From positions 44,298,014 through 44,362,013 of the forward strand of contig CM036618.1 in NCBI GenBank assembly GCA_020746105.1: DNA of 64,000 bases. Reading direction: 5' to 3'. The position numbers were made by a program, and so were the translations under genes. The stretch is from Trogon surrucura. Its lineage: Eukaryota > Chordata > Aves > Trogoniformes > Trogonidae. This document shows positions 39,881 through 51,780 of the stretch, one piece after another. Within the stretch, counting starts at the first letter, position 1. Each line of letters starts with the position of its first letter. The notes beneath the pieces are model-generated. The model was not told the origin of the DNA, made no database searches, and was given only the letters and a program-made list of their open reading frames with translations.

Positions 39881-40157
39881 GATACAGCTGTTGTCTTGCA
39901 AGCCCACCGGTGTGTGAGCTCACCGATGTAACTGCAGATAAGGCAGCTACCCTGCAAGTGCGAAAGCTCAACGGTGTGCAAGCGCGAAGGTACACAAACC
40001 GTTAAGTTATCCTACGTCTGCAAAAAATGGGCCCTCCGGACACCTATGCATGCCCCGCTGACAGAGGCGACGCTGGGGGGGGTGAAGATCGCTCCTGACG
40101 ACCCTCACGCGCATGCGCTGAACAGGCGGAGGATAAGCAAAGCGGCTCTTGGACTAC

Positions 40158-40164
40158 TATAAAA
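40158..40164 (+). promoter_or_regulatory. LTR TATA box
   Basis: TATAAAA in the context GGACTACTATAAAATGCC, at the expected place near the U3-R boundary. Transcription would start about 25-30 bases downstream, near 40185-40195. Confidence 0.8.
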
Positions 40165-40342
40165 TGCCACCATGAACAGCTGTTCTTTGGAGATCTTCCC
40201 CACCGAATCGAAACAGGCGGACCTGCGAGACGTCGCTGGATCTGTGGTGGTAGCTATACTTCTTGCTATTCTAAACATTTTACTGCTTCGCTTTTCCTTT
40301 TCCTTATCTTTCTTTCCTATTGCTCTCCAGTGGTTGTTAGTC

Positions 40343-40348
40343 AATAAA
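40343..40348 (+). terminator. LTR polyadenylation signal (AATAAA)
   Basis: AATAAA in GTCAATAAAGGG, followed by a T/G-rich stretch and GACATCTGACA. The R region would end near 40370-40374. Position after the TATA box supports + orientation of the LTR. Confidence 0.85.
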
Positions 40349-40457
40349 GGGTTTTACTTTTGTGACATCTGACACCGTTTGTGTCTTAATTTCACCTTTG
40401 CGATTGAAACGAATCACCTTGACCCTAACCTCTACCAGGTATAAGCGGCTCAAGACA

Positions 40458-40609
40458 CCATCCCTGGAAGTTTTTAAGGCCAGGATGGATGGTGCTCTGG
40501 GCAACCTGGTCTAGTGGGGGATGTCCCTGCCCATGGCGGGGCCTTTGGAACTAGATGGTATTTCAGGTCCCTTCCAACCCTGACAATTCTGTGATTTTAT
40601 GATTCTATG
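40458..40609 (+). mobile_element. CR1 LINE, 3' segment of the LTR-split element
   Basis: It continues the element broken at 39564: CCATCCCTGGAAGTTTTTAAG, GCCAGGATGGATGGTGCTCT, GGGCAACCTGGTCTAGTG, then CCCATGGCGGGGCCTTTGGA, CCCTTCCAACCC, and the tail octamers ATTCTGTG ATTTTATG ATTCTATG (40586-40609). CCATC at 40458-40462 is the right copy of the LTR target duplication. The GGGCAACCTGGTCTAGTG-type 3'UTR differs from the CCTGTGTGACCT type of the copy at 36.9 kb, so this is a different CR1 subfamily. Confidence 0.96.
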
Positions 40610-43600
40610 AGCTGTAACCTTGAGAGACAACTACCAAGAAGGGACAATGTGAGATGAACGTAAAATAACAAGTGATACAGATGAGCCTCAGACTGGACTT
40701 GTGAGCACTGGAGAAGTTACCGGACTTACATCTGGCTCTAGTTATCTGTTACTCAGTGCAGTTTGATACCTAGACCCTTTTGTAGGCAGGTTATTTAATA
40801 GATTAAGTCAAAATGTTGATTAATGTTTTGATATTCAGGGCCTGACAGTAAAGTGGGCCATCCCATCGCACTTGCTATGCGGTATCTTTGAAGGCTGAGC
40901 TCTGCAACAGAAGTCTGAGAAATAACTTGGAAACCAATCCAGGTAGATTTAAACATGAATATGTGGCAAGTACACACCTAATATACCTCATAAACTTTAT
41001 CCTTGTTGAACTGAGAGAGTCTTGAATCCTGGCCCAAAATTGCTTACTTTCCAAAAGTGACAATTTTTTTGTTCATCGCATTTTTACAAATAAGGGATGA
41101 AATCTCTGATGTAGATGTTCTATACTATTCTCAGTCCTAGGGGATGATACCTATATCAATGATGCTTTGGCTCCCTGGGAACCAGGAGATACCCTGAACG
41201 GGTGTAATTTTCTGAAGCTTGGTATCTCTGCAAAATCAGTAACAAGAGTGAAGGAAGGAGTGCATGAGAAAACATGTCCTCAGATGGAGAGGTATAGGAA
41301 TATGGATCTTAGGAATGCCCTTTTCCCAGGTTTTCCTCCCATTTTTTTTCCCCTTCCTGCCTGAAGGAAGATGTGTTTGAGTTCTGCAGAAGGAAGCTGA
41401 AAACTGGAGACATTCCCTTCTCAGATGTATCCCAGTGACTACAAGTAGACATTTGTTTCCCTGTTGCTTTCCCAGACTAATGAATTTTGCATTCCTGGCT
41501 ACACAGCAGCTCAGCCTCAGGAGAAGGAACAGTGTGTGCCTCATTCAGATTATTCATGACACAGTGGTTAGGTCACTCTTGAGGCTTAAAGGAGAGGTGG
41601 ATTCAGCCCCCTGTAAGACGATCAGGGCTGGGAATGCAAACCTCTCATTTCCTTAGTGAGCACTGAAACCACCAGACTATTAAGCATAAGACAGTGTCAC
41701 CTTTACCAGATATCTTTCTCAAAAGAGGTCTAAAACACTCTGGATCCTGAGTAGATGGAAACAGCTAACATTTTCTATTAATTTTCCACACAATCAATGG
41801 AAAAAATATATACTTAAAGTCGGAGTGGCTTGCCCTCTGCTTATCTTCAGAGACTCTCTCCACTACGGTGACAGACTAACTCTTCAGCCCCCCTCTAGGG
41901 CCAAATGTGGTTTTGTGCATCAATATCTAAATTAAACACCTAAATGAAGTGCACAGAATTATATCCAGGGAAATTAAATCTCTTTATGCAAAGAGAGAGA
42001 CATTTGAACTTATTTTGCCAGAAATATCTTTGGGGAGTCCCACGCTGAGACAGTACCGTCACTTTTGTACCTGACCAATACTGAATTGTTTGAACTTATT
42101 TTACGTGGGTCTTACTAACTCAGGCATCCCCACACGATACATCACTGAGTAAGAAGCCTGAGAATAGCATTTGTCAACTTTATACCAGGAGATCAGCATT
42201 TAAATCCATACTTCTATATGCAAGAAGTAATGAGTTATTCAGAGGCAAAGGGCAAGCAGAGCCCCTGTCAACTTAATGAATATTTGGGGTACAAATGACC
42301 TCTGAAAATCAGGTCGTTTATTTTAGCAGCTATAAATAGATTCAGATGTTTAATTTTACATATTCAGGTTGGAAAATTTTGGCTAGAGAGTAAATTAATT
42401 GCCTAAGGTCACACAGCAAGTCAATGTATAATGAGAAAGTAATAATGAGTGAGGAAAAAAAGGTATTTTTAATCTCTACGGATTTATCGAATCCCAAAAC
42501 CCCTTTCATAAAACTAAAAGTCTTCCTGAATATATTTAGCATTTTTATTTAAACAGAAGTTCAGCATTCTTATTTAAACCACATTTTTCAAAACATGAAA
42601 ACAATATTTTTCTCCATGTTTAACCCTAATTGGTGGTATCTTCTTGTTGCTATGAAAACAAAAGGTTCAGTCAAATCTTCAACAGCAGATACTTTGTTGC
42701 ATAGGTAGTTAATGAATGAGGTATTTGATTACAAAGGGATAAGTAACCTCTCTCAGTAGCCTGCAATTAACATTTAACTTGATATGGCCAATAAGCCAAA
42801 TGAAGGGAGAGTAAACTGAATAAAAAGGGGTTTTCTCTCATTAGGGGTTCATCACACACACATGCTAGAAAAGCACACTGTTGCGATGGGTGGTTTTGTT
42901 TTCAGATTCATATAAAGCCAAGCTTTCATCTGGTCAAAAAGAAATAAAAGAACCCACTTGCCCTCTGGAGAAAACCAGTATTTTAAACTATTCAGATTTC
43001 AAGTGTGTGAAGATAATTTATAACAGTCAAGTGCATTATTAGGCAATAATGATATCTCAAGAAGTTAGTCACTGAGTTCCTGTTAAAATCCTGTGAGACT
43101 GGAGTGCCTAATTCCCTCGCATGCTTTCTAGTTTTAATGAGTTCTTGCTTATACACTGACAGAGACAGCGAATGGCATCTGCTATATCCTTTTCATGCGA
43201 GTACGAGCTAAACTCTTAGCAATACATTCTGATTCAAAATTTATGAAATATCTGTCTAAAGCAGTTATGCAGTTCAAAGTCAGCTGCACTATGCCTTTTT
43301 CCTAGTGCAGAGAACGTATGAAAGCTGCTTATCATAAACATAGAAATAAAGTGAGAATGGTCCCCACATTAAGGTTTGAGGTTTGGGAAATACGGGTTGA
43401 ATTTCTTTCACTGCTGCCAGCTTCCTGCATTACCTTGGCCATATAGTTTATAACATGGTGTTAAATACTGCACTCTTTTCCCAGTTGAAAGAGAAATTCC
43501 GGTTTGCAAGATTAAGTTTTTCTTATTTCTAACGTTGATTTTCCTGCTGTGAACACAATTCTAAGAGAATATGAACACAAACAAAAGCCCAACTGCTAAT

Positions 43601-46600
43601 TTAATGAAACCCTAGATGATAATATTAAGCAAATGAAGAATATGTCGCTGTTTTGTTATCTAGAATTCCATAAATATATTATTTTCTAGTTCATCTTCCT
43701 CATCCTTTTCTATATATTTATTTATATATATATATTTCTGTATCTCTTCCAGAGGTCACTCATTTAAAAAATAACTTTTTTGTTGCAGGAGTCCCCGGGA
43801 TGGACTTTAGTATTAGGAAGTGATTGGAATCACACTGTGATAAGAGATCAGTTTTATATACTCGGTCTTACACACAAAGGATATGCAAATAGTTAATACT
43901 GGTCCTTGTCTAAGCATTTAAACATTGTATTTACTGAGGGGAAAGTACAAAAACTGCCACTTCTGTTATCTTTCAGATTCATCATAACTGGACTTTTCAT
44001 CAAGGCCATGATTCTGCAGACAGACTGCAATGCTTGGCTAAGACTGAGTCTTAATCAGTGAACAATCACAAAATTGTTGACCACTATAACTACTTCATTC
44101 TGGTGTGTGAAACACATATGACCTAGTGCTAGCTCTCTTTTCAGGAAGACATCTCAGCAACCCAGAGGAAAATGAGAGTTCCTTTATTCATATATGACAT
44201 TTGCTTTGTTCGTAAGCTGAATTTTCTCATTTTCAATGAATGTTCAACATTGTTTTTACTGCATTTTTATCTATGGAAAACATGTTTTGTCTCAGAGCCT
44301 GTGAAAATGTGTATGTGCCCAAATTAGGTATCACCTCTCTGCTTTCTTTGTTATGAGTCATGCTCATATCCTGGCTATGGCTCCAAGACATAAATGTTTG
44401 GTTAAGCCACATCAGCCTGTTTGTTTAAATGAAACCAACAGTAATGTTTTCAGGGGGTTTAGTGAAATGAATTTTTGCTGTAGTTAACGGATCTTATTTA
44501 AAATGAAAATCTGCTGCCCTACAGTAGGGAAGTAAAGGACTGTCATTGGGTAATAATGCTCAGTTTGAGGGTCTGTTATGTGGTTTCTCTGGACCTGCTG
44601 AAGGCCTCTTGTGGTTGCTGAATTGAAGAAATAATTGACTCCCAATGATTCAGAGTGAGTATGAGGTACAAACCACTACCATTACGGTTATGAACATTAT
44701 TGCTTACAACTTTAAATGTGAGTCATCATTTCTTGAAATAAATACAGAAATACTGTGCTTTTATCTATTTCCATCTTCTACTTCTTTTTATACTGAAGCA
44801 TTCAAGTAATTTAAAGTCTCATCTTTTGAAAACTGTCTTTAAATTCACATTGTGTCTGTCAGTGGGGGAATAAGCACAAAACTGGACAGAAACCTTTAAG
44901 AGAAAAGTATGTCCAGATGTTAAACTTGCTGCTGATACTGTCCTGCCTTTTGTGGTAACCAAAAAAAGAGATCTAACAGGTGACCCAAGAGCAGACTCCT
45001 TCAACCAAGTCAACAGCTTCATTGAGTTTGTTTATGTTGAGTTGTGTTTGTGGCACGAATTATTGTGTCCCATAGGGAGACACAGACATGAAAATGGATT
45101 AATTTCACATAAAACCTAGAGAGAAATTCCACGGAATAAGATTTTCTATGGTTTAAAACCTATATAAAATCAGAAAGAAATAGATTAATATTTTATTTAT
45201 AGCAGCAGCTAATGTTAAGAGAATGTATTATTATGATATAATTTAAATATAATTTAAATAATATATTTTGCTACTTAAAGTTAATAAAAATATAAACAAG
45301 CATACATAGAAAACTGTACCAAAGTGCAAAACATCTTTTATGTCATTGTCAGTTGTTTTACCTTTACTGCTCTTTGATCACTTCAATATAGAATTTGTGT
45401 TGTTTAGCAAACAAAAGAATAAAAAAGTGGTGGCTTTATATTTTTATATTTGCCACAACTGCAAACTAAATCCAGAATATGAAAGTGAAGTTACAAGCTT
45501 TCTTTTTTTCTCTTGTTCATACCTCATCACTGACAATAAATATTCTGACGGGCAAAAGCAATCTTAAATTACAGTATTGCCTTTCTTCTGTTTGATGAAT
45601 TCTACTTTGGGTTTCTAGTGTAAGTCTATGCCTTCAATGGGGCTACACAGATGTATGTATCCAGGAGCATAATTTGTACGCTCAGGCTGAAGAGTGAACC
45701 TGTCACAGGAATTTAATGCTGTGGATTGATACGTTAAAAAAAAATAAAAATATCCCTTTCTCAGAGCTTTCTGCTTCTGTAGGACTGTCACTAGTAAAAA
45801 GTAAAAGCTAGTCTATGTCAGTAAATGGATATTATAGTCAATATACACAGGAAGCGTCAGTGTGCTGAATAAAATAAGGGCATTTTTAGTCTGAGGCATT
45901 AGAGTCGCAGTTTAGGCTTTCAACTCCACATAGGTCAATAACAGTAATTAGTTCTGTTCCATTACATTCTTATACTGGTTTGCTTGCCATAATACCTGAG
46001 TGCATAATATATGCACTGCATGATGGAATGTGATAAACGTTGTGCTGCTGTATTTTATTTCCTTTTGTCATCATCTGCGTAGCTTAAGATTACTGTGTGC
46101 AACGAACATCTCATTATTGTCTTTGTTTTTAACCACACTACTATTACAAGAATGTATAGATGCATTGAGTCAAGGTGCAATGTCAATTAGACAAGACAAG
46201 GTGAAGAAGCATACTTTGGACTTGGCAAGGATGTAGGGGAGACATAATTGCCCTCAGTTTCTGTGAGGGTTCATGGTTTCAAGACAGCTTTCAAAAGTTT
46301 TGCTTCCCCTTTAGACGAATTTCATGCAGCTCGGGCCTGTGCCGGAAAGACACAGTCCTCAGTTATTGTCTCCATACCAGAGCTTAGTTAATCTTCTAGC
46401 CAGACTGGTTCCAGGTCATTGAGTGCCTGAGAGAGATATGGTCTGTGACACTGACCGTGATTGAAACCAGAAGCAGCTTTAGGCAGTGAGGCAGTCAGGG
46501 GTAAATGGAAGCAAATGGAGTTTGCCCACATTCATTGTCAGCAATATAGACTTTGCCCACTTCTTGCTGCCTTGCCTGAAAGACAAAACAAACCAGTGGG

Positions 46601-49600
46601 ATTACCCCATTTCACCACGAGCTTTAGTCTTGTTCTACTGGGCAAAAGCCAGAGGCCTCAGTGGAAAACAAATGACAGCTTCACTGATAAAATTACAAAT
46701 GAGAAAATTTCAGCTCTCTACACCCTGCAGCTCCTTTTCCCTCTTCTATATCTTTCTTCTCTTTTCCTCTGCAATCAGCAGGAGCACCAAAGGCTAGCAT
46801 CACAATGTGTTTTGCAAAAATCACTGCAAGCTGGCTGCCTCTCCAGCAAAGTGAAATATGCTGCAGGCATGCCTGGCCAGCTGCTACGTGCTCCAGAATT
46901 TACCCAGTTCGAATCATGGAGTGGCAATGGCTCTGCTGTTGGGGTCATGGTGACAAGGTAACTGGACAGAGCTAAAGCATTTCAGTTTATCTAAGACTTC
47001 TTATTATTGGGTCCTGACAACACACTTTGAATTTAATTAAAAGTTTATTCTTTACCTAGGACTTCAATATTTCAAGAAGTTAAGTGTTTGAACTTCATTT
47101 AGGGCGTTGTCAGTATCCCCATCATTGCACACTGTACATAGAGTGTACATTCACAAAAACATTGTCCTTATTATTTTGAAGTAAGTCGCTGTAGGTTCTT
47201 TATGTATTGTTCCAATATTAGCTCCCAGAGCTTCTATATTCATATTCATATTCATTTCTTATACACATAAATAACCAAAAGTATCACTTGTCTTTGTATT
47301 TTTGTATCCAAAATTTGCTAACAAAACTTGCTTGCAAAGACTGACATAGTATTGCATCTTTTCCTTTTTTTCCTGTGTGTGCACACCATTACAATCTTGC
47401 TGAGCTGTAAAGTAATTTGACCACAAGGTTATTTCTTATTAAATTCTTAAATAGCAATGGTACACTTAAAATATACAAACAAAACAGTTGTTACTTCAAG
47501 GAGCTCAAAATTTGTGAAATTGGTAATAAAAAGAATCCTTTAAAAATTAAATTTCATAGTGACATAGGAAGGGCAATTGCTCGCCATGATTTGAGCTTTG
47601 CCACCTGTATAAAAATGAGTTGTCCATAAATATTTTAGAATGTAGGAGGTAAGAGTGTAAGTACTAGTAAGTATTATACAAGTGAAAAGCAGGTCAGAAG
47701 GAAGAAGATATAAAAAAGTTGTAGGAAAGAAAGCCATATTTGGAGTGAAATGGAACTCAGACTAAGCTAAATTAGCCATCACGCACTTAATGACTGAAAA
47801 TTATGAAATGCAAGAAGTTCATAATTACTGGAGCTTTTTGGAAAGAGAAAATTGCCATTTCCTTGTCTAATGTCATCTACTGCATTACTTATAAAATCTA
47901 TAGAAGTCTACAAATGATATATTTACTGTGTTACTGAAACATATACATTTAAACTGATTGCTGAGGGGCTTAAAACCAAAAAAAACAAACAAAAACATTC
48001 CAAAAAATAGAATTAAGGCAGAGTTTAAATACTTTATGGTTTATCCAAGTGTATTTTTCTTTTTTTTTTTTTTTGTCTTAATTTACTTAACCCCAATGCC
48101 ATTGTGTTTATCCTATTGCCACAAAGTGAGGAGGAAGCAAGGAAGTGAAGTCAGAAAATCTGGAGATTCAAATGCAACAATTTGTGCCTGGATTTTCAGG
48201 CAACTCAAATCCATCTACAGGTGTTCAGTACAATATTGGCTTCTCTTGGACCTCTGCTATCAACTCATCAAAACCAAGATGGCTCAGGTACTGCTGTGTG
48301 AGGGCAGTTAACAGTTGGCTGAGAGCTTTGTAAGCCTTTAAGGGTCTGTGATTCAAATATGATTCAAAATAGCTGGGTCTTATGTGGGTGTTACATGACA
48401 ACACACTCCCCTGTGTGAATGCCCATATTTTTTGGTTCAACCAACTTGGAAAACAAACACAGAAATAGCTGTTGAGACAGTGAATGCATCGGTTTCTCTC
48501 CATAATTTAGCCCCTGTCTTCATGACCTCCTGGAACTAATGCAAAAACATTTAGCTCCATTTGAAAGTTTTGAGGAATGAAAGTACTATGCATTTCTGAG
48601 AAGAGTAGAGATACATGATCATTTACCCTAGCACCAGTGAATCTATTCAGATTTGCTGCTATACAATAGTGAAGCATGCTGCTCTCATGGAATGCTAAAA
48701 GGTATTTGACAGGTCACATGCCAGTTAAGCACATTATTTTAAACACTTCCTATATTTAATTTTAATATTCTGTCTACTATTAAAGGGGAAAAAATCCTTT
48801 AGCATTAGCTTTTGTATCACCTGAGCAAAGTAAATAAAATAAAAATAATGAATCAGATACAGAATAACATGTTCACACAAAAAACCTTAAAGGATGCACA
48901 ATTTAATATTATTTAATATTTATACTATTTGATAACAGCTATTTCCTCCACAGGAAATATGAATAAGGAGACCAGTGATAACAGCCACTGCAAAACAAGA
49001 GAAGGCTTTCAGTGCAGTTTATAAATCATATTGTGCTGTTTGGGGAGCCCTAAAGGTACTATGTGGAAAGCTTATAATGCATTAGAAGCCTTCTAGTTTT
49101 ATGCATTTAATGTTTCTCCTTGATCTGCTCTGATGTGGAAAATAGGAAGCACAAACTTACACATTTTGAGTCCTTCTCAACTGTTATTCTATTGCTAAAG
49201 GTGCAATTTTATTGGTTTATTCGTAATACAGGGCAAATATTTCAAATGAAAGCCAGTAAAATAACAAACAGCTATTGAGACGTGAGTGTTTTGGTAGAAA
49301 CACACTGTTTCAGAAATACAGTTCTGTCTTGTTGTTTAGGGATGTCATGTTTCTTTTTTCCTATATCCCTCTAAGTTTTATCCCAGCAAACAGGGATAAA
49401 AATAAAAAGAGAAGATGAAAAAAAAAAAAGCAAACTGAAGTGACTCAGTACAGGAAAAATAATAGAGAAAACCAGAACTAAGAAAGGAAGTTTGCTTCAT
49501 ACTGAATTTGTGCCATTTTAAGTTTTAGTTTTTTAACCCATAGTATTGGTCTCTTCAAAGGAGTGAAATAGTTTATCTTCTTGACAGAACAAATTGAGTG

Positions 49601-50252
49601 GAAAATTACATAAACCCCTCAGCAGATGTTATTTCCCACATTGTTTGGGAATTTATCCCCATTGCGTAGTGCTTCTGAGGCCTTTGCCAAGCTGAATGGG
49701 AACATTAGCAAACTTGAAGATATGTTTAGGTGAGCAGTATGTAAATGTCCTCTTACCACCTCCTTCTTATTTTTCAGTGCCGGTCAATTTCATCATGGTC
49801 ATTTGATATGTTTCTATCAAGAATATCTCTGTGTAGGTGCTAGACATATATCTATTGCAAATTCAATAAATGAGAACCTGTTTTTTTTTTTTTCCCTGAA
49901 ACAAAAGCCAAAGTCCAGACCTTTATAAATTCAGATTGCTATAATGAATGAGTCTTGGAATCAAAGCTGTCAGGCAACAAACAACAGGAAAAAATAAACC
50001 AATTCCAGTTCCTACTGCCTGCAACATATTTATAGCTGTATAGCGTACCGATCTCAGCAAATCAGATGGTATCTTCAAAATTATAATGCACACCAGTGAG
50101 TTAAGCGTCTGTATAACAATAAAGTTTGTCATCCATCATTCGGTGAAGAGCATAAGGCAACTTACTGCCATCTAGTGCCAAGTGACATCTATCTAGATTG
50201 TCTGCCTGTCCATCTGACTCTGAACTCTGCTGCAATCTTTGATCCATTCTAA
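40610..50252. other. AT-rich non-genic DNA
   Basis: About 9.6 kb without a recognised transposon or gene. The longest non-transposon open frame of the window lies here (46461-46961, 166 codons). It shares its region with a second overlapping open frame of 103 codons and has no domain, so it is not called. TA-rich patches occur near 43708-43738 and 45235-45270, T/A runs near 48059-48074 and 49419-49430, and three ATTCAT units near 47238-47256. Confidence 0.55.
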
Positions 50253-50300
50253 TTTATTTATTTATTTATCTATCTATCTATTTATTTATTTATTTATTAT
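50253..50300 (+). repeat. (TTTA)n with TCTA interruption microsatellite
   Basis: TTTA units flank a central block of TCTA units (ATCTATCTATCTA), a compound tetranucleotide repeat about 60 bases upstream of the CR1 at 50.4 kb. Confidence 0.9.
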
Positions 50301-50399
50301 CTTATTCTTTTAATGTTCTGGTAAAGCATCTGTGAAGTTTGTGAATGAAAACAATACAAGTGCAAGAAGGAGGACCCTGGCAACTACAGGCTAGTCAGC

Positions 50400-51780
50400 C
50401 TCACCTCCATCCGTGGGAAGATGATGGAGCAGCTCGTTTTGAAGGCCATCTCTAATCAATTGGAAGAAAAGAAGATTATCAGGAGTAGCCGGCATGGATT
50501 TACCAAGGGGAAATCTTGCCTGACTAATCTGATATCCTTCTACGAAGGTGTGACAGAATGGGTTGATGAAGGGAGAGCAGTGGATGTCATATACCCTGAC
50601 TTCAGTAAGGCTTTTGATACTGTCTCCTATAACATCCTCGTAGGTAAACTCAAGAGATGTGGGATAGATGATTGGACTGTGAGATAGATTGTGAACTGGC
50701 TCAACAACAGAGTTCAGAGGGTTGTGATCAGTGGCACAGAGTCAAGTTGGAGGCCTGTGGCCAGTGGTGTTCCCCAGGGATCAGTGCTGGGTCCAGTTCT
50801 GTTCAATATCTTCATCAACGACCTGGATGAGGGGATAGAATGCACCCTCAGCACGTTCACTGATAATACAAAACTGAGCAGGGTGGCTGACACACAGGAG
50901 GGCTGTGCTGCTATCCAACGAGATCTGGACAGGCTGGAGAGCTGGGCAAAGGGGAACCTTCATGAAGTTCAATAAGGACAGGTGTAGAGCCCTGCATCTG
51001 GGGAGGAATAACATCAGGCACCAGTACAGATTATGGGATGTCCTGCTGGAAAGCAGTCCCATGGAGAAAGACCTTGGAGTCTTAGTGGACAGTAAATTGC
51101 CCATGGGATAACAGCGTGCCCTTGTGGCCAAGTGGGCCAATGGGTTCCTGGGGTGCATTAAGAAAACTGTGTCCAGCAGGTCTAGGGAAGTTCTCTTCCC
51201 CCTCTGCTCTGTCCTGATGAGACCATACCTGGAATACTGTGTCCAGTTTTGGGCTCCCCAATTCAAGAGAGAAGGGACCTACTGGAGAAAGTCCAACAGA
51301 GAGCTACAAGGATGATTAAGGGACCTGAACATCTCTCCTTTGAAGAGAGACTGAGAGAACTGGGGCTGTTTAGCCTTGAAAGGAGACGGCTGAGAGGGGA
51401 CCTTATTAACATATACAAATATCTGAGGGGTGGGTGTCAGGGGGAAGGAGACAATCTGTTCTCAGTGGCGCCCAGTGATAGAACAAGGAATAATCACAGA
51501 ATCATAGAATCATAGAATGGCCTAGGTTGGAAGGGACCTTAGAGATCATCTAATCCAACCTCCCTGTCACGGACAGGGGCACCTCTCTACTAGATCAGGC
51601 TACTCAATAATAATGAGCATAAGCTAGAACATAGGAAGTTCCACCTCAACATGAGGAGAAATTTCTTTACTGTGAGGGTAATGGAGCATTGGAACAGGCT
51701 ACCCAGAGAGGTTGTGGAGTCTCCTTCTCTGGAGAGTTTCAAAACCCACCTGGACAGGTTCCTGTGTGGCCTGCCCTAGG
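50400..51780 (+). pseudogene. decayed CR1 ORF2 reverse transcriptase
   Basis: The C-terminal two thirds of a LINE ORF2 polyprotein can be followed across three frames. Visible reverse transcriptase landmarks are motif A as Asp-Phe-Ser-Lys-Ala-Phe-Asp-Thr-Val (50598-50624), then [10 protein letters not shown] (50766-50795), then the catalytic motif C region as Phe-Thr-Asp-Asn-Thr-Lys (50856-50873). CR1 reverse transcriptases normally have two adjacent aspartates there. A stop (TAG at 50686-50688) follows the motif A segment, and frameshifts occur near 50960 and 51280. The insert at 51495-51608 disrupts the C-terminus. The product would not function. Confidence 0.93.
51495..51608 (-). mobile_element. 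short CR1 3' end nested inside another CR1
   Basis: On + the sequence begins CACAGAATCATAGAATCATA and continues GGTTGGAAGGGACCTTAGAG, then ATCATCTAATCCAACC. This is a reverse-oriented CR1 terminus of about 114 bases, inserted into the ORF2 C-terminal part of the 50.4-51.9 kb copy. It is flanked by AATAAT at 51489-51494 and 51609-51614, a 6-bp direct duplication. The host CR1 reads AAGGAATAATGAGCATAAGC across the join. It is therefore younger than its host. Confidence 0.92.

Larger units (their letters stand above)
39565..40457 (+). mobile_element. solo LTR of an endogenous retrovirus
   Basis: This 893-bp block begins TGTAAGAGAC and ends CTCAAGACA, so it has the retroviral TG...CA termini (TGT/ACA inverted ends). 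It is flanked by a perfect 5-bp CCATC duplication and interrupts a CR1 exactly. Inside it are internal tandem repeats in the promoter-proximal half (U3), a TATAAAA box, and an AATAAA followed about 25 bases later by a CA-type cleavage region. This order gives U3-R-U5 on the + strand. No primer-binding site, gag, pol or env sequence is attached, so the provirus was reduced by LTR-LTR recombination. It is richer in GC and CpG than the surroundings. The family cannot be named from memory. A 5-bp duplication is compatible with several avian ERV groups. Confidence 0.92.

Noticed and set aside
39712-39995. Two overlapping - strand open frames inside the LTR
   Set aside because: They fall in the GC-rich repeated U3 region, are antisense to the LTR, and show no retroviral protein similarity.
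46461-46961. 166-codon open frame on +, the longest outside transposons
   Set aside because: A second frame (46486-46797) is also open over the same bases, no domain or splice context is visible, and this length is not surprising as the single longest chance frame in 64 kb with locally higher GC.
50781-51266. 161-codon open frame on -
   Set aside because: Antisense shadow of the CR1 reverse transcriptase relic.
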